Origin: a virus
IMG/VR virus record: IMGVR_UViG_3300021168_000084
Coordinates: 1-23,711 of that record
Length of the DNA stretch: 23,711 bases
Reading direction: 5' to 3' (one strand)
Shown here: piece by piece, positions 7,393 through 13,984 of the stretch
How the letters are laid out: each line of letters begins with the position of its first letter
Numbering within the stretch: position 1 is the first letter of the stretch
Program-made: the position numbers and the translations under genes
The notes under the pieces: generated by a model
Seen by the model: only the letters and a program-made list of their open reading frames with translations
Database searches by the model: none
What the model was told of the DNA's origin: nothing

Positions 7393-7427
7393 GCGGGCCA
7401 TCGGGCCCGCCCTTGCTCGCTGGCGGC
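7393..7427 (-). promoter_or_regulatory. Leader element copy a (conserved core plus hairpin)
   Basis: Read on the minus strand, core GCCAGCGAGCAAGG (7411-7424) is followed at once by a hairpin with stem GCGGGCC/GGCCCGC and a four-base loop (7393-7410). The start codon of the DUF7227-like gene lies about 26 bases further on. Five more copies of the core precede other genes on both strands. The role (phage promoter, 5' mRNA structure or protein-binding site) is inference. Confidence 0.6.
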
Positions 7428-7440
7428 GTCGCGATTCCCC

Positions 7441-8286
7441 CTACCCCTCATACGCTTCCGCTTCTTCACGTGTGATGAAAAAGTGGATGCCTTGCGTACA
7501 TTCGCGGCGGAAATCCGGATCAAATCCATCCGGCCGGGTTATTTCCCCTACCACATATAGCGTTTCCTCACAGTATAAACCGAACGCCTCCGTTCCGCTT
7601 GAAAGCCATAGTGTTTTAACCCATTCCGCGCGGCATTTACGCCCGGTTGAATTAACGCGGCGTGCTTCGCTGGGTATCTCCAGTTTAGCAAGTATGCCCT
7701 TCCTAAGTCGTTTCCATCCAATGATTGTGCCCTCTGGCAAGATAGAAAGACTAGGAAGTATAGCATCTGTAAGATTGGTATGGCTCAGCTCAACCCCGGT
7801 CAATTTGGCGTTGGTCAGGTCGGCACCGCGAAAGTCTGCGCTAGTCAGAACGGCGGAGATCAGAATGGCGTTCCTCAGATCGGCATGGGCGAGGTCAGCG
7901 TGGGTCAAGTCAGCATGGATCAGGATGGTGTAGCGCAGGTGGGCGCGGCTCAAGTCGGCATGACCCAGATTAGCGCTGTTCAACTTGGCACCGAACAGGT
8001 GGGCACCAGTCAGACTGGCACCGCTCAGGTTAGCGTAGCTCAGGTCAGCGTTGGTCAAGTCGGCACGGATCAGATTAGCGCCGCCCAGATTGGCCCCGCG
8101 CAGATCAGCGTTTCTGAGATCGGCACTGCTCAGATTAACGCCGATCAGATTAGCGCCGCTCAGATTAGCGCCGCTCAGATTGGCCCCGCTCAGGTTGGCG
8201 CCGGTCAGGTCGACGCGGCTCAGATTGGGACGTAAGAAATCACGGGTGCCGACGGCGTAGGCTGCTAAAATTTCATCGCGTGTCAT
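7441..8286 (-). CDS. Pentapeptide-repeat protein with C-terminal DUF5758-like domain
   Basis: 281 residues. Residues from about 18 to 177 form some 32 consecutive A(D/N)LxX-type pentapeptides (TGANL, SGANL, SSADL, RNADL and so on), expected to fold as a right-handed quadrilateral beta helix of roughly eight coils. The remaining 90 residues (WKRLRKGILAKLEIP, ARRVNSTGRKCRAEWVKTL, CTQGIHFFITREEAEAY) match the domain often fused behind phage pentapeptide repeats, DUF5758 as I recall. Some pentapeptide proteins mimic DNA and bind gyrase, but nothing here proves that role. ATG follows AGGACACCACACC. The near-identical repeat codons create long open frames on the opposite strand that are not genes. 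Confidence 0.9.
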   Translation of the reverse strand: MTRDEILAAYAVGTRDFLRPNLSRVDLTGANLSGANLSGANLSGANLIGVNLSSADLRNADLRGANLGGANLIRADLTNADLSYANLSGASLTGAHLFGAKLNSANLGHADLSRAHLRYTILIHADLTHADLAHADLRNAILISAVLTSADFRGADLTNAKLTGVELSHTNLTDAILPSLSILPEGTIIGWKRLRKGILAKLEIPSEARRVNSTGRKCRAEWVKTLWLSSGTEAFGLYCEETLYVVGEITRPDGFDPDFRRECTQGIHFFITREEAEAYEG

Positions 8287-8653
8287 GGTGTGGTGTCCTT
8301 CTCTTCACGATGTAGTTGTAATGGTTCGGGTCGAATACGTATGGATAAGCCACCTTGAACAAAAGTCTAACTAGCCTTTCCATCTGTATTCGATCGTCTT
8401 TCACCTTTTTCTTGTAAGTGTGTAAGTTTCTTCTCCTCTCGTGTTTGGGTGTGGCGGTACTGAATATCTTCTTCTCTTCTATTAGTTTAGGAGCAACAGG
8501 CTCTTTGAACGGCACGGGCCGTGCCGCTTTTTTACGGGCTTGATACCGTAAAGTCCGTTGGCGTTGTTGTTCTTTGACCGCGGGGTCGTTTTTACGGCGC
8601 TCTTTATACGCCTTATCATAGGCTGCTCTTGCAGCCAGATCTTTGTGGGGCAT
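8273..8653 (-). CDS. Basic hypothetical protein, 126 aa
   Basis: Strongly basic throughout: the N-terminus (DLAARAAYDKAYKERRKNDP, then VKEQQRQRTLRYQARKKAAR) resembles the charged helix in front of some phage HNH nucleases, and the middle carries KHERRRNLHTYKKKVKDDR. No HNH or other catalytic motif is visible. A nucleic-acid-binding role is plausible from charge only. The start has GGAGACACCAC before ATG. It overlaps the pentapeptide-repeat gene by 14 bases, so both are probably on one transcript. The 5' leader holds two stacked hairpins. Confidence 0.65.
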   Translation of the reverse strand: MPHKDLAARAAYDKAYKERRKNDPAVKEQQRQRTLRYQARKKAARPVPFKEPVAPKLIEEKKIFSTATPKHERRRNLHTYKKKVKDDRIQMERLVRLLFKVAYPYVFDPNHYNYIVKRRTPHHDTR

Positions 8654-8676
8654 GTGGTGTCTCCTGGCCTCATCAG

Positions 8677-8712
8677 GCAGCGCATAACGCTGCTACGGGG
8701 GCGTACCCCCGT
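8677..8712 (-). promoter_or_regulatory. Twin hairpins between genes
   Basis: Two adjacent perfect stems on the minus strand: ACGGGGG/CCCCCGT with a TACG loop (8695-8712), then GCAGCG/CGCTGC with a five-base loop (8677-8693). They lie just after the stop of the secreted-protein gene and 24 bases before the next ATG. There is no U-tract, so a 5' leader structure or processing site is more likely than a classical terminator. Confidence 0.5.
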
Positions 8713-8719
8713 TTCGGCC

Positions 8720-9142
8720 TTACGTGTGGGGCTTGTAAATTACCCCCGTGTAGTACCGCCCTCCAGGACAACCTGGATCGGTAAAATGATCACAGTTAGC
8801 TTGTGCCTTCACCGCGGTAGCGAACGCCGCGTCCGAAGTGAACACACCAAGGTACGCAACAAGATGAACCTCTCCATTCTTGGCCTGCACCGCTAGCAGC
8901 TCATTACTTAGACTGACAGCCTCCGCCTGCGTTGTATATCCGCCAGTCGGATCGGGATACGTAAAAACATTTCCAAACGTCCATGGCGGAGTGTTGAGAT
9001 TGTTCGGCAGCACAACCTCACCCAACACAAACCAGCAATTTTTCATGGCGAGTGTAGTCGGGCAAAGAGCGGCTTGACTGGGGGTAACGGCAAACGGCGA
9101 TAGTACCGCAGCGGCCAACAGTATGTTTCGAAGCGTCTTCAT
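8720..9142 (-). CDS. Secreted/periplasmic protein, 140 aa
   Basis: Begins with a classic Sec signal peptide: MKTLRNILLAAAVLSPFAV then TPSQA, with cleavage likely after SQA near residue 24. The mature part has four cysteines (ALCPTT, KNCWF, ANCDHF, DPGCPGG) that could form two disulfides in the periplasm. The C-terminal pattern V-x-YLG ... C ... C ... YYTGVIYK recurs in the gene immediately upstream, so the two are probably diverged tandem duplicates. Function unknown; exported early phage proteins can act in superinfection exclusion, but that is only a possibility. Its ATG lies one base after the previous stop, with GGAGGTAAGTGAG as ribosome site. Confidence 0.8.
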   Translation of the reverse strand: MKTLRNILLAAAVLSPFAVTPSQAALCPTTLAMKNCWFVLGEVVLPNNLNTPPWTFGNVFTYPDPTGGYTTQAEAVSLSNELLAVQAKNGEVHLVAYLGVFTSDAAFATAVKAQANCDHFTDPGCPGGRYYTGVIYKPHT

Positions 9143-9143
9143 C

Positions 9144-9515
9144 TCACTTACCTCCGGTCTTCACGATAGCAACAAAATAATAACTCTCACACGCGGTCGG
9201 CGTGCACTTGACGGTCAACATGTCCCCAGCCAATTTGCCGATATCCGCGATCGTAGGCTGCAGACCAAGATATTCAACGTGGGTATAGTTTCTCGTCTCC
9301 TCAGTCAAGAGCAACGAGGCTTCCACCGAGGCATGTGCCAGAGTGTCGAACCACGGCAGACCGTTAGGATACTCCCGCATAAGTGAAATATCCCATTTAT
9401 GTGCCTTTTGGTCATACGTTGCAGCGGCCCCGAACACAGTCCACCCATCGTTAACCGCGAAAGCCGGTAGGGCTATGGCAGTAGCAAGTAGCGTCGCACC
9501 AAGTAGCTTCTTCAT
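9144..9515 (-). CDS. Secreted/periplasmic protein, 123 aa, related to its neighbour
   Basis: Signal peptide MKKLLGATLLATAIALPAFA with an AFA-type cleavage site. The mature region contains VEYLGLQPTIADIGKLAGD, two cysteines (VKCTPTACES) and the ending YYFVAIVKTGGK, which parallels the downstream gene (VAYLGV ... C ... C ... YYTGVIYK). I infer tandem duplication of an exported protein. The ATG follows GAGAGGAGAAACTAC. Transcription into this gene must either pass or start after the strong terminator-like hairpin at 9549-9579. Confidence 0.78.
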   Translation of the reverse strand: MKKLLGATLLATAIALPAFAVNDGWTVFGAAATYDQKAHKWDISLMREYPNGLPWFDTLAHASVEASLLLTEETRNYTHVEYLGLQPTIADIGKLAGDMLTVKCTPTACESYYFVAIVKTGGK

Positions 9516-9535
9516 GTAGTTTCTCCTCTCGTGGT

Positions 9536-9579
9536 AAAATAAATAAGAGGGAGTGGCGATTTACCAGATCGCCACTCCC
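9536..9579 (-). terminator. Intrinsic terminator, leftward
   Basis: Perfect 12-bp stem GGGAGTGGCGAT/ATCGCCACTCCC with a seven-base loop at 9549-9579. On the minus strand it is followed by TCTTATTTATTTTACC. It lies between the stop of the 52-residue ORF and the start of the secreted-protein gene, so it would end or attenuate the upstream leftward transcript. Confidence 0.75.
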
Positions 9580-9587
9580 GAGCACCA

Positions 9588-9746
9588 CTAGGTGGCGCTC
9601 ACCCCTGAGACACCACTATCAGGGGCCTGTCTCTTCAGATCTACGAGTTCCTGAAATAGTTGTTGTTCTTCCATTGTCAAGAGATGCGTCCTCGGCAGGG
9701 CGTCAAGCCGAGCTTGTAGTTGTTCACGCCTCTTTTCCGTGTCCAT
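9588..9746 (-). CDS. Small charged protein, 52 aa
   Basis: ORF beginning MDTEKRREQLQARLDALPRT and continuing MEEQQLFQELVDLKRQAPDS. It is a Glu/Gln/Arg-rich helix, probably a short coiled coil, with a small-residue tail. GGGAAACACAAAG precedes ATG. The 3' end contains a small inverted repeat (CCCCTGA/TCAGGGG at 9602-9626) and is followed by the terminator. No family recognised; support is moderate. Confidence 0.5.
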   Translation of the reverse strand: MDTEKRREQLQARLDALPRTHLLTMEEQQLFQELVDLKRQAPDSGVSGVSAT

Positions 9747-9773
9747 CTTTGTGTTTCCCAAGTTTATACGTTC

Positions 9774-9800
9774 TCGCGTATAAAGTCGCAGTATACGCGA
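9774..9800. repeat. Inverted repeat, operator-like
   Basis: Nine-base arms TCGCGTATA and TATACGCGA separated by nine bases, in the short gap between two leftward genes. No U-tract follows on either strand, so it is not an obvious terminator. The AT-rich centre within CpG-flanked arms looks like a regulator-binding site or promoter element; a specific binder is unknown. Confidence 0.45.
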
Positions 9801-9806
9801 ACGCGT

Positions 9807-10148
9807 TTATAGTGTCTCCCAGTGCTCAGAAATTAAACTGGCAATTTCGTCAAACGGTACACCTTTGTCATTGAGATCAGCCAAGGACCTAGCAACACCG
9901 AAGGCTCCACTATCGCTCTTCATGCCCGCCTCATCCCGGACCACTCTGGGGAGAAGAACAGTGCTACCCTCACATAAATATACGGCACGTTCATGATTCG
10001 TATAAGCAGGAGCGAACTGTTTTCCCAAGACACGGCACAGCACGCCCAAGCAGCAATATCCGTCCCCATCGTGCAAGACGGTCTGTGTCTGTTTGTATTC
10101 ACCTGATCGTAGCGCTGCTACCCACAAGTCTTTTACTTGTTCCTTCAT
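9807..10148 (-). CDS. Conserved phage hypothetical protein, 113 aa
   Basis: The N-terminal signature LWVAALRSGEYKQTQTVLHD followed by GDGYCCLGVLCRVLG is one I recognise from many phage proteins of unknown function (W-x-x-ALRSG-x-Y-x-Q ... CCLGVLC). The C-terminal part (LADLNDKGVPFDEIASLI, then SEHW) also fits that family. The paired cysteines might bind a metal. AAGGAGACACCACC precedes the ATG. No biochemical role is known to me. Confidence 0.75.
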   Translation of the reverse strand: MKEQVKDLWVAALRSGEYKQTQTVLHDGDGYCCLGVLCRVLGKQFAPAYTNHERAVYLCEGSTVLLPRVVRDEAGMKSDSGAFGVARSLADLNDKGVPFDEIASLISEHWETL

Positions 10149-10160
10149 GGTGGTGTCTCC

Positions 10161-10274
10161 TTACGATAGCAGCATTCTAAGCCCGTTTACGATTGCGATA
10201 ATGCCGATCGCAAATATCCCCCAAGCTATAACCGCTGACACTGAAATCACGATCGTCTTCTCCAGCTGAGTCAT
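10161..10274 (-). CDS. Single-pass membrane microprotein, 37 aa
   Basis: ORF with TTAGGAGACGCTGCA before ATG, a good ribosome site. The product starts MTQLEKTIVISVSAVIAWGI and continues FAIGIIAIVNGLRMLLS: a short charged N-terminus followed by one transmembrane helix. It overlaps the last 98 bases of the 84-residue ORF in another frame. Both the ribosome site and the clean membrane helix argue that it is real. Function unknown; small phage membrane proteins of this size can affect the cell envelope. Confidence 0.55.
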   Translation of the reverse strand: MTQLEKTIVISVSAVIAWGIFAIGIIAIVNGLRMLLS

Positions 10275-10431
10275 TGCAGCGTCTCCTAAGGGTTACCTCA
10301 AGGGGTTCAGTTACATCAAGCTCGCTCAACACGTCCCACGACGTGTCAAGCAACGGAATTTCTTCACCGCCTCCTCCGTCTTTGACAGAGGGAGGCCAAT
10401 CAATCCACCCATTTTCCAACTTGGCAGTCAT
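10177..10431 (-). CDS. Hypothetical acidic protein, 84 aa
   Basis: Starts MTAKLENGWIDWPPSVKDGG at an ATG overlapping the upstream stop (ATGA), with GAGGATAAGACC as ribosome site. The first 60 residues are acidic and gene-like (IPLLDTSWDVLSELDVTEPL). The final third is arginine-rich and coincides with the overlapping membrane microprotein, so the C-terminus may be less constrained. No family recognised. Confidence 0.6.
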   Translation of the reverse strand: MTAKLENGWIDWPPSVKDGGGGEEIPLLDTSWDVLSELDVTEPLEVTLRRRCNDSAGEDDRDFSVSGYSLGDICDRHYRNRKRA

Positions 10432-10658
10432 GGTCTTATCCTCGATTGGTAGTTGACGGTCACATAGAGACTACCGTCAGAGCCTTTTAGGGTTTCAGGG
10501 ACCGCGGTAGCTGCATAGAACGCGTCCTCGCCGGTAGGGGTGAACCCGCACACGCCATTCGACATGTGAAGCTCTATTCTAGCCCGCAGGAACGGGTCCG
10601 ACTTGTCCGCCTGTATGTAGTGCTCTGTGGCCTCTAAACGCTTCGGATCGTATTTCAC
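10428..10658 (-). CDS. Hypothetical protein, 76 aa, GTG start
   Basis: Starts at GTG with GGGAG six bases upstream; the product begins MKYDPKRLEATEHYIQADKS and includes RARIELHMSNGVCGFTPTGE and a final beta-like SDGSLYVTVNYQSRI. Predicted mixed alpha/beta. It is coupled to the following gene by ATGA. No family recognised. Confidence 0.6.
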   Translation of the reverse strand: MKYDPKRLEATEHYIQADKSDPFLRARIELHMSNGVCGFTPTGEDAFYAATAVPETLKGSDGSLYVTVNYQSRIRP

Positions 10659-10670
10659 GCGTCACTCCCG

Positions 10671-10892
10671 TCACGCTGGCGTTCCCTGGCTTTCAGGATT
10701 GAGCATATCGGTACGCACGCAAGAAATTGCAATGCTGTACGGCTCCCAGCCGTGATGGAAGGCGTCAAGTAACATCTCGACCTTGCGAGCGTCAAGTTGT
10801 TTCATGCACTCCACCTTGGACACGAATACGTCGCTAGACACGCCATCGTCGTATCCTTGCAAGGCTGCAACCGTTGCTATGATCTTGAACAT
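10671..10892 (-). CDS. Hypothetical protein, 73 aa, related to the 19006 gene
   Basis: Begins MFKIIATVAALQGYDDGVSS, then VFVSKVECMKQLDARKVEML and PYSIAISCVRTDML. The pattern MFKI ... EC ... ISC matches the plus-strand gene at 19006-19227 (MFKIFAVVML ... EAC ... ISC), so I regard the two as distant paralogues. The hydrophobic N-terminus could be a signal or anchor, and the two cysteines a disulfide. ATG 10892 is preferred to ATG 10898 because AGAGG lies nine bases before it. Confidence 0.6.
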   Translation of the reverse strand: MFKIIATVAALQGYDDGVSSDVFVSKVECMKQLDARKVEMLLDAFHHGWEPYSIAISCVRTDMLNPESQGTPA

Positions 10893-10938
10893 AGTCATGG
10901 TCCTCTCTCCATCGTTTAGATCACATCTGGCTTAACAT

Positions 10939-11169
10939 TTAGTGGGGGACGAAGTTGAAATAGAAGCGCGGGCTATGGGTGAACTCCATACTACCGGTCA
11001 CGTTGTCGGCCCGGCGACGCACAACCACGAAGGGAGCGGCGAAGTCGAGTATTTCGAACTCCTCCCGTAGTTGAGCGGTATTCCAACGCTGATGTGCTTG
11101 CTCCAAGTCACGCTGCGGCTGACCAGTTGCGATCATTTCACGACGTACGTTCTCTGTTTCATCGACCAT
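10939..11169 (-). CDS. Conserved phage hypothetical protein, 76 aa
   Basis: The central and C-terminal sequence WNTAQLREEFEILDFAAPFV followed by VVRRRADNVTGSMEFTHSPR and FYFNF matches a small family seen in many phages as I remember them (EFE...F.APFVVVRRK..G..GS.EF.HSPR.YF). Function unknown. The N-terminal part is charged (NVRREMIATGQPQRDLEQAH). ATG 11169 is preferred over ATG 11175 on ribosome-site spacing; both share the GGAGAGAGGACC leader found before the neighbouring 73-residue gene. Confidence 0.72.
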   Translation of the reverse strand: MVDETENVRREMIATGQPQRDLEQAHQRWNTAQLREEFEILDFAAPFVVVRRRADNVTGSMEFTHSPRFYFNFVPH

Positions 11170-11368
11170 GGTCATGGTCCTCTCTCCACCAGTAAAGGGC
11201 TTTAACTAGTTGATCGTGCAGATTATGGGCTTCATCGATGCTAAGCTCGGCCAGAGATACCGTGCCACCGCGTGGTCCGTACAGCGAGATAATGATACCG
11301 GGCTTATCAATATTGGTCATATCGTTGTAGGTGACAGTGGCGGAAACATAGCGTTTTAAGGTAGTCAT
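11159..11368 (-). CDS. Hypothetical protein, 69 aa
   Basis: Starts MTTLKRYVSATVTYNDMTNI and has beta-like first half (PGIIISLYGPRGGTVSL) and a helical second half (DEAHNLHDQLVKALYWW), possibly a small alpha/beta fold. The ribosome site is GGAAAGGAGGGAAC. It overlaps the downstream gene's start region by about 11 bases. No family recognised. Confidence 0.6.
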   Translation of the reverse strand: MTTLKRYVSATVTYNDMTNIDKPGIIISLYGPRGGTVSLAELSIDEAHNLHDQLVKALYWWREDHDHGR

Positions 11369-11595
11369 TGTTCCCTCCTTTCCACATGGCGCCCGCGTTC
11401 CATCAAATAACCCGTGGTGTAAGCGTCGCGCTCGTCGTCTGATTGTAGATAAACCGGGATTAACATCGGTCGCGGGTCGCGATAATCACGGCACCCAAGC
11501 TCGTGCGCTGCAATCATACGTTGTATCTTGAGGCCGTCCATGAACCTCGCTTTTCCTTTACCCCAGCGGGTCTGTTTCAAAGGGTTATCGTTCAT
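11365..11595 (-). CDS. Hypothetical protein, 76 aa
   Basis: Begins MNDNPLKQTRWGKGKARFMD. The rest is basic, with arginine-rich C-terminus (TTGYLMERGRHVERREQ). The ATG follows CTGAAAGGATACCACA, the start context common in this block. Its stop overlaps the next gene's ATG (ATGA). No family recognised; the phrase DERDAYTTGYLMERG hints at a small helical protein. Confidence 0.6.
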   Translation of the reverse strand: MNDNPLKQTRWGKGKARFMDGLKIQRMIAAHELGCRDYRDPRPMLIPVYLQSDDERDAYTTGYLMERGRHVERREQ

Positions 11596-11614
11596 TGTGG
11601 TATCCTTTCAGGGT

Positions 11615-11833
11615 TTAAGGTTGAAAGATGCGTTTGAACGCAGTAGAGAAATTCTGATCGTTGTATCGCTTGTAAAGATCGTTGCCATCAATTCGTTTTT
11701 CGTTCCACGCCTTGTGGAAAACGTCCCAAGCATGACCTGCGTTCTGCACCATGAACGGATGCAAGTTGTGTGCCTTTAACGTGTCGAACAATCCTTTGCG
11801 CAACACGTCGTAGTCGTGACCTTTGATCTGCAT
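11615..11833 (-). CDS. Hypothetical protein, 72 aa
   Basis: Small, probably all-helical protein: DYDVLRKGLFDTLKAHNLHP, then HAWDVFHKAWNEKRI and DGNDLYKRYNDQNFSTAFKR. It is rich in His, Asn and aromatic residues. The ATG follows AAAGGACACCACC. No family recognised, although the pattern resembles many phage proteins of unknown function in early regions. Confidence 0.6.
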   Translation of the reverse strand: MQIKGHDYDVLRKGLFDTLKAHNLHPFMVQNAGHAWDVFHKAWNEKRIDGNDLYKRYNDQNFSTAFKRIFQP

Positions 11834-11845
11834 GGTGGTGTCCTT

Positions 11846-12070
11846 TCATTCGTATTGACAAACTGCACTATCTTGTTTCCTCCTGACTGGCTGGTACGCG
11901 GTAAACCAGCGTTGACCGACAACGTAACCGACATGGTACGTCTTACCGGCACGGTCGTCGCGATACATTTTCCGAACCTTGCCACCGACTTTCTTGCGTA
12001 GTTCCTCCACGGTTGCTGCATACTCGCAATTCCCGTACTGGTCGCGATAAAGCATTACTATACCGTTCAT
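11846..12070 (-). CDS. Hypothetical basic protein, 74 aa
   Basis: Begins MNGIVMLYRDQYGNCEYAAT. The sequence includes VEELRKKVGGKVRKMYRDDR followed by a beta-rich GKTYHVGYVVGQRWFTAYQP segment. ATG follows AAAGGACACCACC, and leader element copy b lies about 30 bases upstream, so this gene probably heads a transcript. No family recognised. Confidence 0.6.
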   Translation of the reverse strand: MNGIVMLYRDQYGNCEYAATVEELRKKVGGKVRKMYRDDRAGKTYHVGYVVGQRWFTAYQPVRRKQDSAVCQYE

Positions 12071-12099
12071 GGTGGTGTCCTTTCTCAGTTTGGAGCGGC

Positions 12100-12131
12100 A
12101 CGGGGCGGTGTCCCCGTTGTTCGCTGGCGGC
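12100..12131 (-). promoter_or_regulatory. Leader element copy b
   Basis: On the minus strand the core GCCAGCGAACAACGG (12114-12128) runs into a hairpin with stem ACGGGG/CCCCGT and six-base loop (12100-12117). The ATG at 12070 follows. The core differs by one base near its end from the other copies, and the hairpin sequence is unrelated to that of copy a, which suggests the structure rather than its sequence is kept. Confidence 0.55.
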
Positions 12132-12177
12132 GTGCCGTTTGATAGGCTCCCGTAGGGGCCTATCAGGCTGCAAGCCC

Positions 12178-13248
12178 TTAGCCAACCAGTGTGGGCCGGA
12201 AAGATTGCTTGAGGATAGCGGTTACGTCACCATCGCTAGCCGTCTTGGCAGCAACGGCACGCAGCAGCTCGCCATCACAGATCTCATCAAGATATGTAAC
12301 CGCCTTAGCCTTAAGCGCTGCACCGCTGCCAAACTGAGCGGACACAAATTGCTTTTCCACGTTATTGCTTCCCCGATCATGGTCAACATAACGCGTCACA
12401 GCGTTGAGTGCGGCCCATGCCGTCCCTATGTGCGTGTTGTTTTCCTCCCGCACGGTCTGAGTGTAAGCTTGAGACAGTTCGTCAAACTGGTTCAGCTTGC
12501 GGGTGGACACGTCATCCCGTCCTGCTTCGAACGGAATATCGAGAACATGCCGGAACAACTTATTAATTTGCTCCTTCTCCAGATGCCTCGTTGCCATCTC
12601 CTCGCCCATCGCCTTATATGCTGCGAAGCCACTGATAACCTTCGCTAATTCCTTGCCAACGCGGTTAGCGTCAAACTTGCTGCGGTGTGACGTAGTGATC
12701 CTGCTTGCTCCCCCATCGGCAAGGCCAGCCTGGAGCGTATTATTGCATACGATCTTGACCATCGTCGCAAAATTATGGGTGGCCATTGTGCCGTCAAAAC
12801 TAGTCGTCATGGCGAGGTATGCGTCGTGCTTGGCCCCTGCAACGGTCATCCCCCCGTTGTACTTAGCGGTCGCGAATATGCGCTCACCCTGCAAGAGCGC
12901 AGCGACTGATGACATCTGGAAATCAGGGTTAACCGAGATGTACTGCCGGAACCACTCACGCAATTCGCTCGGCTGAACCGGCTTGTACTGGTCAGACATG
13001 GTCCGGTTCGACAGGACATGATGTGTGTCATGCCGCACGATCGCGTGTTGATTTTCTAACCGTATCACCGTACCATCAGCAAGGTGGGCATAAGCCGGTA
13101 CTTTAAGCGCCTCGAAATCCAAACCTCCCTTACTCCACCAAGTTTCGATGGTGTCGAGAGGCTGCATGATGTGGCCAAGTCCGTGCCACGCGGGTTTGTC
13201 GAGCGCTGCATTGATACGGCCGTTAGTCTGTTGGATAAGATGTGCCAT
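12178..13248 (-). CDS. DUF932 family phage/plasmid-like protein
   Basis: 356-residue protein beginning MAHLIQQTNGRINAALDKPA and WHGLGHIMQPLDTIETWW, the hallmark start of DUF932 (TIGR03299, phage/plasmid-like protein). Other family blocks are RNRTMSDQYKPVQPSE-like sequence (SNRTMSDQYKPVQPSELREW), MTTSFDGTMATHNFATMVKI and VCNNTL, plus a C-terminal helical part with DHDRGSNNVEKQF. Length is close to that of the family. The function is not established; it is common in phage and plasmid early regions. ATG 13248 has GAGGACATCACC before it, whereas the upstream in-frame extension runs through leader element copy c. Confidence 0.9.
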   Translation of the reverse strand: MAHLIQQTNGRINAALDKPAWHGLGHIMQPLDTIETWWSKGGLDFEALKVPAYAHLADGTVIRLENQHAIVRHDTHHVLSNRTMSDQYKPVQPSELREWFRQYISVNPDFQMSSVAALLQGERIFATAKYNGGMTVAGAKHDAYLAMTTSFDGTMATHNFATMVKIVCNNTLQAGLADGGASRITTSHRSKFDANRVGKELAKVISGFAAYKAMGEEMATRHLEKEQINKLFRHVLDIPFEAGRDDVSTRKLNQFDELSQAYTQTVREENNTHIGTAWAALNAVTRYVDHDRGSNNVEKQFVSAQFGSGAALKAKAVTYLDEICDGELLRAVAAKTASDGDVTAILKQSFRPTLVG

Positions 13249-13282
13249 GGTGATGTCCTCGTTTGGTGCAGAGTTGATGCGG

Positions 13283-13321
13283 AGCGGACGCGGTGGCCCG
13301 GCCTTGTTCGCTGGCGGCGGA
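13283..13321 (-). promoter_or_regulatory. Leader element copy c
   Basis: Contains the core GCCAGCGAACAAGG (13302-13315, minus strand) and one GGACGCGGT unit (13286-13294, plus strand). The whole 39-base stretch is identical to copy d at 14009-14047. It lies about 35 bases before the DUF932 start codon. No simple hairpin follows, only a GGCCGGGCC interrupted palindrome. Confidence 0.55.
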
Positions 13322-13346
13322 TCAGGGTTTAGCATGTCTCTTCGTT

Positions 13347-13538
13347 TCAGGGCTGGAACTTTATCATAGCATCGTCAATCAAGCGGTTACACTCGTCCTC
13401 TCCTACCATTTTGTATAGGTGCAGCATGATATAGTCGGAGCGTCCAAGGGTCGGATGCACGCACGCACCCCACCCGTCCGTTGGCCCGTGAATAGTTTCG
13501 ACGTATGCTTGTGCCAGTTGTTGTGCAGTCATTGCCAT
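13347..13538 (-). CDS. Hypothetical protein, 63 aa
   Basis: Begins MAMTAQQLAQAYVETIHGPT and has a helical C-terminal part (YIMLHLYKMVGEDECNRLID). ATG 13538 lies four bases after the stop of the previous gene and has GGAG seven bases upstream. A longer in-frame start at 13571 would overlap that gene without a ribosome site. No family recognised. Confidence 0.6.
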   Translation of the reverse strand: MAMTAQQLAQAYVETIHGPTDGWGACVHPTLGRSDYIMLHLYKMVGEDECNRLIDDAMIKFQP

Positions 13539-13542
13539 GGTG

Positions 13543-13752
13543 TTACTCCACGTTGTCACGAAGCCAATCATCGGCAGCGCCGTAGTAGCCTAGGCTCGCC
13601 ATGATCCTTGCGGGCTCACGCCAGAACTCGGGCAAGCTCTCGACGAATGGTGCGGCTTCCTCTTGCGAGACATACCCATACCCTGAGTGCTTGTTACTCC
13701 AGTCAAGCATGGCACGAACGGCATTGGCGAATTCCTCGTTTAAGTAGGCCAT
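13543..13752 (-). CDS. Hypothetical protein, 69 aa
   Basis: Starts MAYLNEEFANAVRAMLDWSN and continues SQEEAAPFVESLPEFWREPA and IMASLGYYGAADDWLRDNVE. Acidic and helical; the ribosome site is AAAGGACAAGACTA. It forms a pair with the downstream 63-residue gene. No family recognised. Confidence 0.6.
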   Translation of the reverse strand: MAYLNEEFANAVRAMLDWSNKHSGYGYVSQEEAAPFVESLPEFWREPARIMASLGYYGAADDWLRDNVE

Positions 13753-13777
13753 TAGTCTTGTCCTTTCAGTGGTGGGG

Positions 13778-13984
13778 TTATCGGAACAGCCTTTCCGCTA
13801 CGCTCAGGCTTATGCAAGGTATGTGCCAGTTCCCGTCACTAAGGCCGATAGCCCGCAAGGCTTCGATCAGTGCGGTAGGGGTTCGAGGCAGTGACATGGC
13901 ATGAGCCACAAAGATCGGCTCTCCTGCGCCGTAGGCATATAAATCTCCAAGGCCGCCGAACCCAAGATACTTAAATTCCTTCAT
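13778..13984 (-). CDS. Hypothetical protein, 68 aa, first leftward gene
   Basis: Starts MKEFKYLGFGGLGDLYAYGA and includes EPIFVAHAMSLPRTPTALIE. It is the promoter-proximal gene of the whole leftward block: upstream lie leader element copy d and the gene-free divergent region. The ATG has GAGGACACCAAC in front. An in-frame upstream extension to 14080 encodes only repeat sequence and is not credible. No family recognised. Confidence 0.6.
   Translation of the reverse strand: MKEFKYLGFGGLGDLYAYGAGEPIFVAHAMSLPRTPTALIEALRAIGLSDGNWHIPCISLSVAERLFR

Noticed and set aside
7780-8235. Long plus-strand open frame rich in Gln and Val (AQVSVAQVGT-type repeats)
   Set aside because: It is the antisense of the pentapeptide-repeat gene; the regular 15-base codon pattern keeps the opposite strand open.
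12013-12648. 211-codon plus-strand open frame
   Set aside because: Antisense to the DUF932 gene and its leader, with a protein-like pattern only on the minus strand.
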